Part shown: positions 26,591 to 34,994 of the stretch, piece after piece
Numbering within the stretch: position 1 is the first letter of the stretch
How the letters are laid out: each line of letters begins with the position of its first letter
Source of the DNA: Anaerorudis sp964444915
GTDB lineage: Bacteria > Bacteroidota > Bacteroidia > Bacteroidales > Dysgonomonadaceae
DNA: 41,741 bases
Direction: 5' to 3'
Assembly: GCA_964444915.1 (NCBI GenBank)
Contig: CAYUIY010000007.1
Coordinates: 1 to 41,741 of the forward strand
Position numbers and translations under genes: made by a program
The notes under the pieces: generated by a model
What the model was told of the DNA's origin: nothing
Seen by the model: only the letters and a program-made list of their open reading frames with translations
The model's database searches: none

Positions 26591-27154
26591 TTAAAGGAAA
26601 AGTAATAAAAATGCAATAATTAACTTTTTTTTCAGTTCCGACAGCGCTAGGTAAATATGATGCTCTACTGTCCTCACGGAAAGGTTAAGCTCTTCAGCGA
26701 TCTGTCGGTTACTCATTCCGGCATAGCGACTCATCTCAAATATTCTCCGTCGCTGGGCCGGCATTTGCTCTAATGACAACCTGAGAATCAGCTGTATTTC
26801 CTTGTAATAGATATCCGACAATACCGAATCGGCCTGTGCTGCTTCCGGGAGGTCTGCATCATAAAGGGTGTCGGTGGCACAACCCGGTTCACAATATCTC
26901 TGTCGGATCAGGTCAATCACTTTGTTTTTTGTCATTTTGTACAAATAACTGTCCAAAGAGGTAAAATGATCACTCCACAGGCTAGGTTTTTCCCACAATT
27001 TCAGGAAAATCTCCTGCGCGATATCCTCTGCATCATTTTCCGACTTCAGCAGCTTCCACGCGAAATTCTTCACCTTAGGAAAGTAGTGCATGAAAAATTT
27101 TTCGAACTTTTGTTCGAAAAAGTTTTCTTCCTTATCAGCTGAAGTACGATCCAT
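26591..27154 (-). CDS. ECF sigma factor (Bacteroidetes FecI-like)
   Basis: 187 aa. Region 2 is at about 15-85 (SENDAEDIAQEIFLKLWEKPSL, then LDSYLYKMTKNKVIDLIRQ) and region 4 at about 115-170 (MPAQRRRIFEMSRYAGMSNRQIAEELNLSVRTVEHHIYLALSELKKKL, with its helix-turn-helix). A short hydrophobic tail (IIAFLLLFL) ends the protein. It should turn on susC and the downstream genes when released by FecR. It is the first gene of the - strand polysaccharide utilisation locus. Confidence 0.95.
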   Translation of the reverse strand: MDRTSADKEENFFEQKFEKFFMHYFPKVKNFAWKLLKSENDAEDIAQEIFLKLWEKPSLWSDHFTSLDSYLYKMTKNKVIDLIRQRYCEPGCATDTLYDADLPEAAQADSVLSDIYYKEIQLILRLSLEQMPAQRRRIFEMSRYAGMSNRQIAEELNLSVRTVEHHIYLALSELKKKLIIAFLLLFL

Positions 27155-27393
27155 ATAATATAAGGTTTGCTTATTAATTCTCGATCAGGCAGACAATTTC
27201 AAGTGTGGCCTGAGTGGATAAACGGTCGGATTTCTCTCTTTTTTGATAGTAACGAGAAAAAACAAAACGGAGCAAAATCCCCATATGTCAAATCAGGTTC
27301 ATCACAAAAAACGACCCACTCTCGGCATAAAACCTGCATCTTACGATAGAATTCATTTTCTCATACAATAAAGTATGATCAATTTTAACACTA

Positions 27394-27425
27394 CAAATAT
27401 AGATTATTTTATTAAATAAAGCCAA
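27394..27425 (-). promoter_or_regulatory. Putative Bacteroidetes promoter of the sigma gene
   Basis: On the - strand, TTGG (27422-27425), a 20-bp spacer and TATATTTG (27394-27401) give an exact -7 element and a 3-of-4 match at -33. The leader to the ATG at 27154 would be about 235 nt. Confidence 0.5.
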
Positions 27426-27428
27426 TAT

Positions 27429-27759
27429 CTAATAATTTTTTTTAGATTCTAAATATTGAATTTTCAACGATTTGAGTAAAAAACTTATTATTCCGTCATC
27501 CATCATCAAGTCATAAGCATTCCATTCGTCTCTTAAATTTTCAAGGTTGAATCCAACGACTGTTTCAATAATAAATCCGGCAAATCTTACACGAGTGAGT
27601 GGTATTGTTTAAAATACCATATGCGCTCCAACGCCAAAAATCAAACAAATTATAATTCGTATTTTTCCCATTATTTGTTAAGCATTCGTAGCCGCTTTTC
27701 GGATTTGCATTTATTCTTTTAAGTTCGTTCATTATGCTCCTTATCATCATCCTGACCAA
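27429..27759 (-). pseudogene. Frameshifted remnant of a hypothetical protein
   Basis: The first part encodes PKSGYECLTNNGKNTNYN and FDFWRWSAYGILNNT. Near 27600 the frame moves by one base and continues as RVRFAGFIIETVVGFNLENL, then RDEWNAYDLMMDDGI and stops at 27429. This resembles a widespread family of hypothetical proteins with FWRWS...SNATRG.FAE and RDEW.AYDL segments, which normally continue into a VEVKSA-type (PD-(D/E)XK-like) core. That core is missing here. So it is a truncated, frameshifted gene. Confidence 0.65.
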
Positions 27760-28096
27760 TCACCGGGACTTTTCTCATCCATTTAATCTGCCTCAACGCA
27801 GAAAAGAATGCGGCTATAGTTTACTCGAAGTAAATCAGATGCGACGAAGTTAATTTTGACAATAGTGGAAGAAAAATTGCGATTGAAAAATATCGATCGG
27901 CTTGAATGGCATATGATGTTCTTAGATGAATCCTTAATTTACCATATCCAACAATAGCCGAAATAATCAATACTTGTTTACATTTTAGCTAAAAGTTATT
28001 CGTTTAACATAAACGCTAAGGCGCAAATTTACGTAATCGTTTGAATGATCCAACTAAATAATGATAAATTTTAAGCCTTGGCGCAAGGAGGATAAT
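27760..28096. other. Intergenic region right of the pseudogene
   Basis: I see no gene with support. A short + frame at 27871-27960 (EEKLRLKNIDRLEWHMM then stop) may be a scrap of a coding region. No RNA gene was recognised. Confidence 0.35.
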
Positions 28097-28235
28097 TAAT
28101 AATTTGTTTGCTTCACTCGTGTTTTTGCTTGCGATGGGATTTCTTCTCTTTCCTTAAATTTTTCTTCCCTCTCTTCTCGATTAACACTTTTGCCCGTTCA
28201 ACTGCCAAATGAATATTGGAACAAATATTTTCTTC
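28097..28235 (-). repeat. Direct repeat: 3' end of sulP (right copy)
   Basis: Partner of 15331-15469. Here the repeat spans the last codons of the intact sulP gene (stop at 28113) and 16 bp downstream. The two copies frame the 12.6-kb region that holds the polysaccharide utilisation locus. Confidence 0.9.
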
Positions 28236-29864
28236 TCCAATGAGTTGGGGAATGGCCGATTTTTTGAGGCTTTCGTGTACATTTTCCTTTACACCGGAAA
28301 GAATAACCTCGATTTTTTCTTTGCGGGAATTTCGGCACAACGTCTCCAGGTTGTTTAATCCGGTGGCATCGATAAACGGAACTTTCCGCATTCGGATGAT
28401 TCTCACAGCGGGACGATCGCCAATGACACGCATCTTTTCATCGAACTTATTGGCGATACCGAAGAAAAACGGCCCGTCAATTTCGTACACCTCAACCCCC
28501 TTGGGCAGATAGAGTACCTCGTCATTTAAATTGCCCGAGTGCGACTCGATTTCTTTCGACATGTCGATTTTATCGGTAATAAGCGAAATCTCGGTGCTTT
28601 CCGTGATGCGCTTGATGAAAGCAAAAACGGCCAGCAACAGGCCCACCTCGATGGCAATGGTCAAATCGAAAATCACGGTGAGCAGAAACGTAGTTAGAAG
28701 AACAGCCAGCGTCGATTTCGATTGTTTTGTTAACGACAAAAACGTACGCCATTCACTCATGTCGTATGCAACCACAACCAATACACCGGCAAGACAAGCC
28801 ATAGGAATGTGGCTGGTTAAATCGCCCAAGAACAACAAAATAAACAATAAAACTACCGAATGGATTAATCCGGCAACAGGGGTTCGCCCCCCGTTATTGA
28901 TGTTTGTCATGGTGCGAGCAATGGCTCCCGTGGCCGGGATACCGCCAAAAAACGGAGCAACAACGTTTGCCACTCCTTGCGCCACGAGTTCCATGTTGGA
29001 GTTGTGCCTGTGTCCGGTTACACCATCGGCCACCGTTGCCGAAAGCAACGACTCGATGGCTCCCAACATAGCAATGGTAAAAGCCGAAGGGAAAAGCAAG
29101 CGGACGCTTTCGAGATTAAAAGCAATGTGCTTTACTTCCGGCAGATCGGTATTGATGGCAAATCGATCGCCAATAGTTTCAATGCTATGAATCCCCCCGT
29201 ATGTTTTCATCAAATACACCACAACGGTCATTAAAACAATGGCCACTAGCGCTCCGGGTATTTTTTTGGAGATTTTCGGCGTCAGAAAAATAATTAAAAC
29301 ACTGACAACAGCTATCAATGTTGTCCAGGGGTCAATCGTGTGAAAATATTGCGAATAAACAGCCCACTTTTCTAAAAAATCCGACGGGAGTTTTGGTGTG
29401 GTCAAACCAAAAAAATCTTTGATTTGTGTGAAAAAGATCGTGACGGCAATGCCGCTCGTGAAACCTACGACAATGGGATAGGGAACAAATTTGATAACCG
29501 TTCCCAATTTGAGAGCGCCCATCAATATCAGCATGATGCCTGCCAATACGGTTGCAATGGCAAGGCCTTCAAATCCATATTGTTCGACGATACCGTAAAC
29601 AATGACAATGAATGCACCGGTAGGTCCTCCGATTTGTACAGTGCTTCCGCCAAGCAGCGAAATCAAAAAACCGGCAATCACGGCCGTGATGATTCCTCGT
29701 TCAGGGGACACGCCCGAAGAAATACCAAAGGCAATGGCCAATGGCAAGGCTACGATACCTACAATTATCCCCGCCATTAAGTCGGCAGTGAATTTCTCTC
29801 TATTATAATTTCGTAACGAATGGATCAATTCCGGCTGGAAATCCTTCAAAAAATCAAACTTCAC
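28113..29864 (-). CDS. SulP-family anion transporter with STAS domain
   Basis: 583 aa. The N-terminal part has many membrane helices (about residues 20-430) with the SulP signature GIIVGIVALPLAIAFGISSG and GVSPERGIITAVIAGFLISLLGGS. The C-terminal cytoplasmic STAS domain (about 450-555) reads VYEIDGPFFFGIANKFDE and VPFIDATGLNNLE. It carries sulfate, bicarbonate or similar anions; the substrate is not fixed by sequence. I chose GTG at 29864 because a full promoter (29897-29928) sits between it and the ATG at 29927, and because the family begins at DFLKDFQPE. The tail is very basic (RGKKNLRKEKKSHRKQKHE). Confidence 0.93.
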   Translation of the reverse strand: MKFDFLKDFQPELIHSLRNYNREKFTADLMAGIIVGIVALPLAIAFGISSGVSPERGIITAVIAGFLISLLGGSTVQIGGPTGAFIVIVYGIVEQYGFEGLAIATVLAGIMLILMGALKLGTVIKFVPYPIVVGFTSGIAVTIFFTQIKDFFGLTTPKLPSDFLEKWAVYSQYFHTIDPWTTLIAVVSVLIIFLTPKISKKIPGALVAIVLMTVVVYLMKTYGGIHSIETIGDRFAINTDLPEVKHIAFNLESVRLLFPSAFTIAMLGAIESLLSATVADGVTGHRHNSNMELVAQGVANVVAPFFGGIPATGAIARTMTNINNGGRTPVAGLIHSVVLLFILLFLGDLTSHIPMACLAGVLVVVAYDMSEWRTFLSLTKQSKSTLAVLLTTFLLTVIFDLTIAIEVGLLLAVFAFIKRITESTEISLITDKIDMSKEIESHSGNLNDEVLYLPKGVEVYEIDGPFFFGIANKFDEKMRVIGDRPAVRIIRMRKVPFIDATGLNNLETLCRNSRKEKIEVILSGVKENVHESLKKSAIPQLIGEENICSNIHLAVERAKVLIEKRGKKNLRKEKKSHRKQKHE

Positions 29865-29896
29865 CCTAAAACAATCTTTTTCAGTTAAAACAAATG

Positions 29897-29928
29897 CAAA
29901 AATAATAATATAAAAACAAACATTCAAA
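29897..29928 (-). promoter_or_regulatory. Bacteroidetes-type promoter of sulP
   Basis: On the - strand, TTTG (29925-29928), a 20-bp spacer and TATTTTTG (29897-29904) match both halves exactly. The predicted transcription start (about 29890) lies before the GTG at 29864 and after the upstream ATG at 29927, which excludes that ATG. Confidence 0.7.
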
Positions 29929-29967
29929 AAATATAGGCCACAAGCTGCAAAATTTACCGATAATCGT

Positions 29968-29975
29968 TATCTTTG
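29968..29975 (+). promoter_or_regulatory. Putative -7 element of the 112-aa gene
   Basis: TATCTTTG is an exact TAnnTTTG 30 bp before the ATG at 30006. No TTTG is seen at the -33 distance. Confidence 0.45.
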
Positions 29976-30005
29976 ACTTGCAAATAAGCTCACGCGACTT
30001 TTGAA

Positions 30006-30344
30006 ATGAAAATCATCTATTCTACGCTGCTGCCGGCTAAAGGATTTCGCGCTATCAATCTTTTCGGCATCGTTTTCGCCCGAAAAGATCAGCCGGCATT
30101 AGATGAACATATCATCAACCATGAATCCATTCATACGCGGCAAATGCTGGAGTTGGGCGTCATCGGTTTTTATCTTTGGTATGTGGCGGAATGGATTATC
30201 CGTTGGATACAATACAAAGACCGGTATCAGGGCTACAGAAATATCGGTTTCGAACGCGAAGCACATGCCAACGACAACGACTTCTCGTACCTGGAAAAAC
30301 GACGAACGTTTAATTTTCTTGGTTATCTAAAAAATTTGGCTTAA
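30006..30344 (+). CDS. Small putative zinc-peptidase-like protein, 112 aa
   Basis: The protein has HESIH (residues 37-41, in INHESIHTRQM), a form of the zincin HExxH motif, then one hydrophobic helix (VIGFYLWYVAEWIIRWI, about 52-68). Later comes FEREAHAND, where the Glu could be the third zinc ligand. Small single-domain proteins of this type occur in Bacteroidetes and are of unknown function; proteolysis has not been shown from sequence. It is divergent from sulP. Confidence 0.75.
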   Translation: MKIIYSTLLPAKGFRAINLFGIVFARKDQPALDEHIINHESIHTRQMLELGVIGFYLWYVAEWIIRWIQYKDRYQGYRNIGFEREAHANDNDFSYLEKRRTFNFLGYLKNLA

Positions 30345-30510
30345 TCCCTTTGTTGATAACACAAAAGCAAGAGAGTGTTTTGATATTAATTTAAATATAT
30401 AAACATAATTTATATATTTTGATAGAACATTTCTATCACTACATATGTTTATAATAATAAGTTCGTTTAAATATAAATTTTTTGCGTTCCAATTTTTAAA
30501 TCAAAAGGTT

Positions 30511-30996
30511 ATGAAAACATTAAAGCTATTTTCAATGTTTATGTTTGTGCTGTTTCTTGGAACAAGCATAACTTCGTGCAAGAAAGTGAGCGATGCCGAT
30601 CTGCAGGCTGAAATTCAGGAAGTTTTGGCAACGAATCCCGATGCCGAAAATGTTAATGTAACGGTTAGCGACAAGGTTGCTACACTTACGGGTACCGTAA
30701 ATGACGATGCTGCAAAAGCTGCAATTGACAGTATAGTGGCATCGATAAAACACGTTAAATCGGTAGTAAACGAGCTGGAAGTTGTTCCACCTGCTCCGGA
30801 TTACTCCGAACTTGATCAAATCATTGAAGCCAGTCTGCCGGAAATATTGGTAGAATATCCGAAGCTGACTGCAAGCGTAAAGGATGGTGTAGTAACACTG
30901 TCGGGCGAAGCTAAACAAGCCGAAATCGACAGCGTGATGAAAAAAATTCAAGAACTGAATCCTGTTGATATTATAGACGAAACAACAGTAAAGTAA
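30511..30996 (+). CDS. BON-domain lipoprotein
   Basis: 161 aa. The ATG at 30511 gives a lipoprotein signal with C at FLGTSITSC. Two BON domains follow (about 30-90 and 97-158), each with the strand pattern VNVTVSDKVATLTGTVND or LTASVKDGVVTLSGEAKQ. BON domains bind membranes or phospholipids at the cell envelope. The frame is open to 30445, but those codons have no signal peptide logic. It is followed by a strong terminator (31059-31087). Confidence 0.88.
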   Translation: MKTLKLFSMFMFVLFLGTSITSCKKVSDADLQAEIQEVLATNPDAENVNVTVSDKVATLTGTVNDDAAKAAIDSIVASIKHVKSVVNELEVVPPAPDYSELDQIIEASLPEILVEYPKLTASVKDGVVTLSGEAKQAEIDSVMKKIQELNPVDIIDETTVK

Positions 30997-31058
30997 AAAA
31001 GTAAAGAAATAAAGCATTTCGGCATTAAAAACACAAAAAACAAAACACTGAATTTGAA

Positions 31059-31087
31059 AAGCTTCTGTGGTGCACAGAAGCTTTTTT
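31059..31087 (+). terminator. Intrinsic terminator after the BON-domain gene
   Basis: Perfect 11-bp arms AAGCTTCTGTG and CACAGAAGCTT with a 3-nt loop are followed by a T-run (31082-31087). Confidence 0.85.
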
Positions 31088-31088
31088 A

Positions 31089-31120
31089 TTGGTTTTTTTC
31101 CTCCAAAATGTGTATCTTTG
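31089..31120 (+). promoter_or_regulatory. Putative promoter of typA
   Basis: TTGG (31089-31092), a 20-bp spacer and TATCTTTG (31113-31120) give an exact -7 element and a 3-of-4 match at -33. It is 22 bp before the ATG at 31142. Confidence 0.6.
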
Positions 31121-31141
31121 CACCTTCAAAAAAAAATATAG

Positions 31142-32944
31142 ATGCAAAATATTCGCAATATAGCCATTATCGCTCACGTTGATCATGGCAAAACCACATT
31201 GGTAGACAAAATGCTTTTGGCAGGTCACCTTTTCCGTAATAACCAACCTAATCAGAATTTAATTCTCGACAACAACGATTTGGAACGCGAACGCGGAATC
31301 ACTATCCTGTCGAAAAACGTATCTATCCGATATAAAGACACAAAGATTAATATTATAGACACTCCGGGGCACGCCGATTTTGGCGGCGAAGTGGAACGTG
31401 TGCTAAATATGGCCGACGGCTGCCTGCTTGTAGTAGATGCCTTTGAAGGCCCTATGCCCCAAACCCGCTTCGTATTGCAAAAAGCGCTCGAAATTGGTTT
31501 GAAACCCATATTGGTCATCAATAAAGTGGATAAACCCAACTGTCGCCCCGAAGAGGTGCAGGAAGCCGTTTTCGACTTGATGTTTAATTTGGGAGCCACC
31601 AACGATCAGCTCGATTTTCCTACTATCTACGGATCAGCAAAACAAGGATGGATGTCGGACAACTGGAAAAAACCCTCAAACAGCATCACTCCCCTTCTCG
31701 ATGCTATCATCAAATACATTCCGGCTCCGAAAATGCGGAAAGGCACTCCGCAATTGCTCATTACTTCGCTCGATTATTCCAATTACGTGGGAAGAATAGC
31801 CATTGGCCGCCTCCATCGAGGCACATTGCATCCAAACGTGGATTATGCGTTGTGCAAACGCGACGGCTCTATCGTAAAAACGCGTATCAAAGAATTGAAT
31901 GTCTTTGAAGGACTTGACCGTGTAAAAGTAGATGAAATATCGTCGGGGGATATTTGTGCGCTGGTAGGTATTGAAGGTTTCGAAATTGGCGACACGATTA
32001 CCGATTGGGAGAATCCCGAACCCCTGGACCCGATTGCTGTGGACGAACCTACCATGTCGATGCTTTTCACCATTAACGACTCTCCGTTTTTTGGTCAGGA
32101 CGGAAAATACATTACTTCACGACACATTTACGAACGATTGGTGCGCGAGTTAGACAAAAATCTGGCTTTGAGGGTGGAAGAAACCGGCAATTCCGACTCG
32201 TGGATTGTGTATGGACGGGGAGTATTGCACTTGTCGATATTGATCGAAACTATGCGACGTGAGGGTTACGAATTGCAAGTGGGACAACCGCATGTAATCA
32301 TTAAAAAAATTGGGGGGGAAGATTACGAACCGGTCGAACAACTTACCATCAACCTACCCGAAGAATATTCCGGAAAAATCATCGATATTGTAACACGTCG
32401 GAAAGGCGAATTGATTTCCATGGAAAATAAAGGCGACCGCATGCATATGGAATTTACCATTCCTTCGCGGGGAATTATTGGCCTAAACAACATCGTCCTC
32501 ACTCTTTCGTCGGGTGAAGCCATCATGGCACACCGATTTCTGGAATTTCAACCCTGGAAAGGGCCCATCGAAAAACGTCAAAACGGATCAATTATTGCCG
32601 GCGAGTCGGGCAATGCGTATGCATATGCGTTGGATAAACTGCAAGACAGGGGTCGCTTTTTCATTGAACCGCAAACCGAAGTTTATGCAGGCCAAGTGGT
32701 GGGTGAACATAATAAAGAGGGCGACTTGGTGGTGAACGTAACCAAATCGAAAAAACTCACCAATATGCGTGCCGCCGGAAGCGATGATAAAATCCAACTG
32801 GCACCACCGGTAGTCTTCAGCCTCGAAGAGGCATTGGAATATATCAAGGAAGATGAATACGTGGAAGTAACGCCTAAAGCGATGCGTATCCGAAAAATTA
32901 TTCTTGACGAAACGGAACGAAAACGACTCGCAAAAAAATCGTAA
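31142..32944 (+). CDS. typA: Ribosome-associated GTPase TypA/BipA
   Basis: 600 aa, the family's usual length. The GTP-binding domain shows AHVDHGKTTLVDKM (G1, about 11-24), RGITI, DTPGHADFGGEVERV (G3, about 72-86) and NKVDKPN (G4). Domain II follows, then EF-G-like domains III and V and the BipA-specific C-terminal domain. It acts in ribosome assembly and translation under stress. The gene stands alone between two terminators and is convergent with folE. Confidence 0.97.
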   Translation: MQNIRNIAIIAHVDHGKTTLVDKMLLAGHLFRNNQPNQNLILDNNDLERERGITILSKNVSIRYKDTKINIIDTPGHADFGGEVERVLNMADGCLLVVDAFEGPMPQTRFVLQKALEIGLKPILVINKVDKPNCRPEEVQEAVFDLMFNLGATNDQLDFPTIYGSAKQGWMSDNWKKPSNSITPLLDAIIKYIPAPKMRKGTPQLLITSLDYSNYVGRIAIGRLHRGTLHPNVDYALCKRDGSIVKTRIKELNVFEGLDRVKVDEISSGDICALVGIEGFEIGDTITDWENPEPLDPIAVDEPTMSMLFTINDSPFFGQDGKYITSRHIYERLVRELDKNLALRVEETGNSDSWIVYGRGVLHLSILIETMRREGYELQVGQPHVIIKKIGGEDYEPVEQLTINLPEEYSGKIIDIVTRRKGELISMENKGDRMHMEFTIPSRGIIGLNNIVLTLSSGEAIMAHRFLEFQPWKGPIEKRQNGSIIAGESGNAYAYALDKLQDRGRFFIEPQTEVYAGQVVGEHNKEGDLVVNVTKSKKLTNMRAAGSDDKIQLAPPVVFSLEEALEYIKEDEYVEVTPKAMRIRKIILDETERKRLAKKS

Positions 32945-32957
32945 TAAAAGAAGTTGC

Positions 32958-32985
32958 AAAAAATTGCCGCACCAACAATGTGCGG
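32958..32985 (-). terminator. Intrinsic terminator of the folE operon
   Basis: On the - strand the arms CCGCAC and GTGCGG (32967-32985, 7-nt loop) are followed by CAATTTTTTG (T-run 32958-32963). It lies about 10 bp after the folE stop. Confidence 0.7.
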
Positions 32986-32995
32986 AATAGTTCCT

Positions 32996-33592
32996 TCAAA
33001 TGAGTGGACTTTTCTTGATGAGATTGATGAATTCTTCTCGCGTTTTTTGCTGATTGAAAACCCCCGTGAAATCGGAAGTAGTGGTGATGGAGTTTTGTTT
33101 TTCTACTCCGCGCATCTGCATGCACATGTGCTTTGCTTCGATTACTACCATTACTCCCAGCGGATTCAGGGTGTTGTGAATGCACTCTTTAATTTGGGTG
33201 GTTAGCCGTTCTTGTACCTGCAACCTGCGAGCATACACTTCTACAACGCGAACAATTTTACTCAACCCCGTAACGTACCCGTTGGGGATATAGGCCACAT
33301 GGGCTTTGCCAAAAAAGGGAAGCAAATGGTGCTCGCACAGCGAAAACAAATCAATATCTTTGACTATGACCATCTGGCGGTATTTTTCCTTAAAGAGAGC
33401 GCCGCGCAAAATTTCTTCGGGATCTTCGGCATATCCTTTGGTCAAATATTGTAAGGCTTCGGCTACACGTTCGGGGGTCTTTAGTAAACCTTCACGATTT
33501 ACGTCTTCGCCCAATAACGAAATCACATTTTTTACGTGATCTGCAATAAGATGCATTTTATCTTTCTTTTCTATAGTTTCGATAATAGGCAT
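32996..33592 (-). CDS. folE: GTP cyclohydrolase I (FolE)
   Basis: 198 aa. It converts GTP to 7,8-dihydroneopterin triphosphate, the first step of tetrahydrofolate synthesis. Zinc ligands C86, H89 (in SLCEHHLLPF) and C157 (in KHMCMQMRGV) are present, and RLQVQERLT (123-131) is the family signature. It is the last gene of the DUF1599-DoxX-tpiA-SPOR-folE run and convergent with typA. folC, thyA and folA lie within 9 kb. Confidence 0.97.
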   Translation of the reverse strand: MPIIETIEKKDKMHLIADHVKNVISLLGEDVNREGLLKTPERVAEALQYLTKGYAEDPEEILRGALFKEKYRQMVIVKDIDLFSLCEHHLLPFFGKAHVAYIPNGYVTGLSKIVRVVEVYARRLQVQERLTTQIKECIHNTLNPLGVMVVIEAKHMCMQMRGVEKQNSITTTSDFTGVFNQQKTREEFINLIKKSPLI

Positions 33593-33617
33593 GATGTTTT
33601 GATTGGTTTAATTGTGA

Positions 33618-34121
33618 TTAATAATCAGCGGGTGAATCAATCGGTACTTTAATTTCGTCAGACACAATGTACATTTCTTTCCCAAACGAAGGGAAAACCT
33701 GCCGCATTTCATTCAATACTTCTTCCGCTTCCTCTCGGGTCTTAAAATTGCCCACACGCAGACGCCAAAAAGGAGACTCAAAGATGATCACCGTTTCCAG
33801 CTCGGGAAATGCCTGATTAATCAGGGCTTGTTTGCGATAGGCTTCGTCCTTAGAGGTACGTTGATCATTGCCGGCAAAAGCCTGAATTTTATACCCACGC
33901 ATTTTTACATAAGAAACACCCCCGGGTTCGGTATAAACCGGCAGTTGCGGAGTGATAGGTCGTTCCACGATTCCTTTGATGGCTTCGTCTTCATAGATGG
34001 TTACACGACCTTTACCCGGATAATAAGTATTCAGTTCGTCGATGATGCTTTTTGTTTCTTGTGCATTCACCCACAAAGTTGCAACCCAACAAAAGAGCAG
34101 AAAATAAAACAGCTTTTTCAT
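33618..34121 (-). CDS. SPOR-domain secreted protein
   Basis: 167 aa. The ATG at 34121 starts a signal peptide (LFYFLLFCWVATLWVNAQE). A linker precedes a SPOR domain at about 75-155 (GYKIQAFAGNDQRT... FWRLRVGNFKTREEAEEVLNEMRQVFPS), which binds denuded septal peptidoglycan. It thus likely acts in the periplasm at the cell-division site. The ATG at 34151 is an alternative but places ten extra residues before the signal. Confidence 0.88.
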   Translation of the reverse strand: MKKLFYFLLFCWVATLWVNAQETKSIIDELNTYYPGKGRVTIYEDEAIKGIVERPITPQLPVYTEPGGVSYVKMRGYKIQAFAGNDQRTSKDEAYRKQALINQAFPELETVIIFESPFWRLRVGNFKTREEAEEVLNEMRQVFPSFGKEMYIVSDEIKVPIDSPADY

Positions 34122-34163
34122 CTTTGGTTCTGATGTGAAAATCATAGACAAAATTAAAGAAAT

Positions 34164-34191
34164 ACCACAGATTAATGCATTAATCTGTGGT
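34164..34191 (-). terminator. Perfect 28-bp palindrome between tpiA and the SPOR gene
   Basis: The two halves, ACCACAGATTAATG (34164-34177) and CATTAATCTGTGGT (34178-34191), are complementary without a loop. On the - strand the following sequence (ATTTCTTTAATTTTG) is T-rich. It may be a weak terminator or attenuator inside the operon or a protein-binding site. Confidence 0.45.
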
Positions 34192-34208
34192 AAAATTCCA
34201 TAAAGCAG

Positions 34209-34964
34209 TTAAAAAGCTTCGATAATGGGCATGAATTTATCCACGCTTAACGAGGCTCCGCCAATAAGACCACCATCAACGTCGGGATTGGCGAAAAGTT
34301 CCTTTGCATTGGACGCATTGCAACTTCCTCCATACAAAATTGACAGATTTTCGGCTGTATCCTTACCGTATTTTTCGGCTACGATCTTGCGGATGAAAGC
34401 ATGCATCTCCTGTGCTTGCTCTGCGGTTGCCGTTTTACCGGTACCAATGGCCCAAACAGGTTCGTAAGCGAGAATCAGTTTGCCGAAATCTTCTTTCGAA
34501 AGGTTGAACAACGACTGTTCGATTTGCGATTTCACTACTTCGAAATGTTTATCGGCTTCGCGTTCTGCCAATACCTCTCCTATACAGAAAATAGGTGTCA
34601 GAGCGTTGGCAAGTGCCAACAATACCTTCTCTTTCAGAATTTCGGGAGTTTCGTGATAATAGGTGCGGCGTTCGCTATGGCCAATAATCACGTATTTAGC
34701 TCCCGTAGAAGCAATCATTTTGGCCGAAACTTCACCCGTGTAAGCACCTTCGGGTTTATCGGCGCAATTTTGTGCGGATACGCCAATTTTAGTTGTATCG
34801 ATTGCGTTTACTACGCTCGCCAAATGAATAAACGGTGGTGCAATGATCACGTCACAATTAACGGTTTTGTTTTTTAAGGCTTCATTTAATTCGGTCGCCA
34901 ATGTTAATCCTTCCTGGAGTGTTTTGTTCATCTTCCAGTTTCCTGCTACAATATTCTTTCTCAT
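34209..34964 (-). CDS. tpiA: Triosephosphate isomerase
   Basis: 251 aa TIM barrel. Catalytic residues are K11 (GNWKMN), H96 (IGHSERR) and E168 (AYEPVWAIGTGK). It interconverts dihydroxyacetone phosphate and glyceraldehyde 3-phosphate in glycolysis. The gene stands between the DoxX-like and SPOR genes in one - strand run. The start is fixed by MRKNIVAGNWKMN. Confidence 0.98.
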   Translation of the reverse strand: MRKNIVAGNWKMNKTLQEGLTLATELNEALKNKTVNCDVIIAPPFIHLASVVNAIDTTKIGVSAQNCADKPEGAYTGEVSAKMIASTGAKYVIIGHSERRTYYHETPEILKEKVLLALANALTPIFCIGEVLAEREADKHFEVVKSQIEQSLFNLSKEDFGKLILAYEPVWAIGTGKTATAEQAQEMHAFIRKIVAEKYGKDTAENLSILYGGSCNASNAKELFANPDVDGGLIGGASLSVDKFMPIIEAF

Positions 34965-34994
34965 AACGTTGTGATTTTTATATGAATAAATTAC

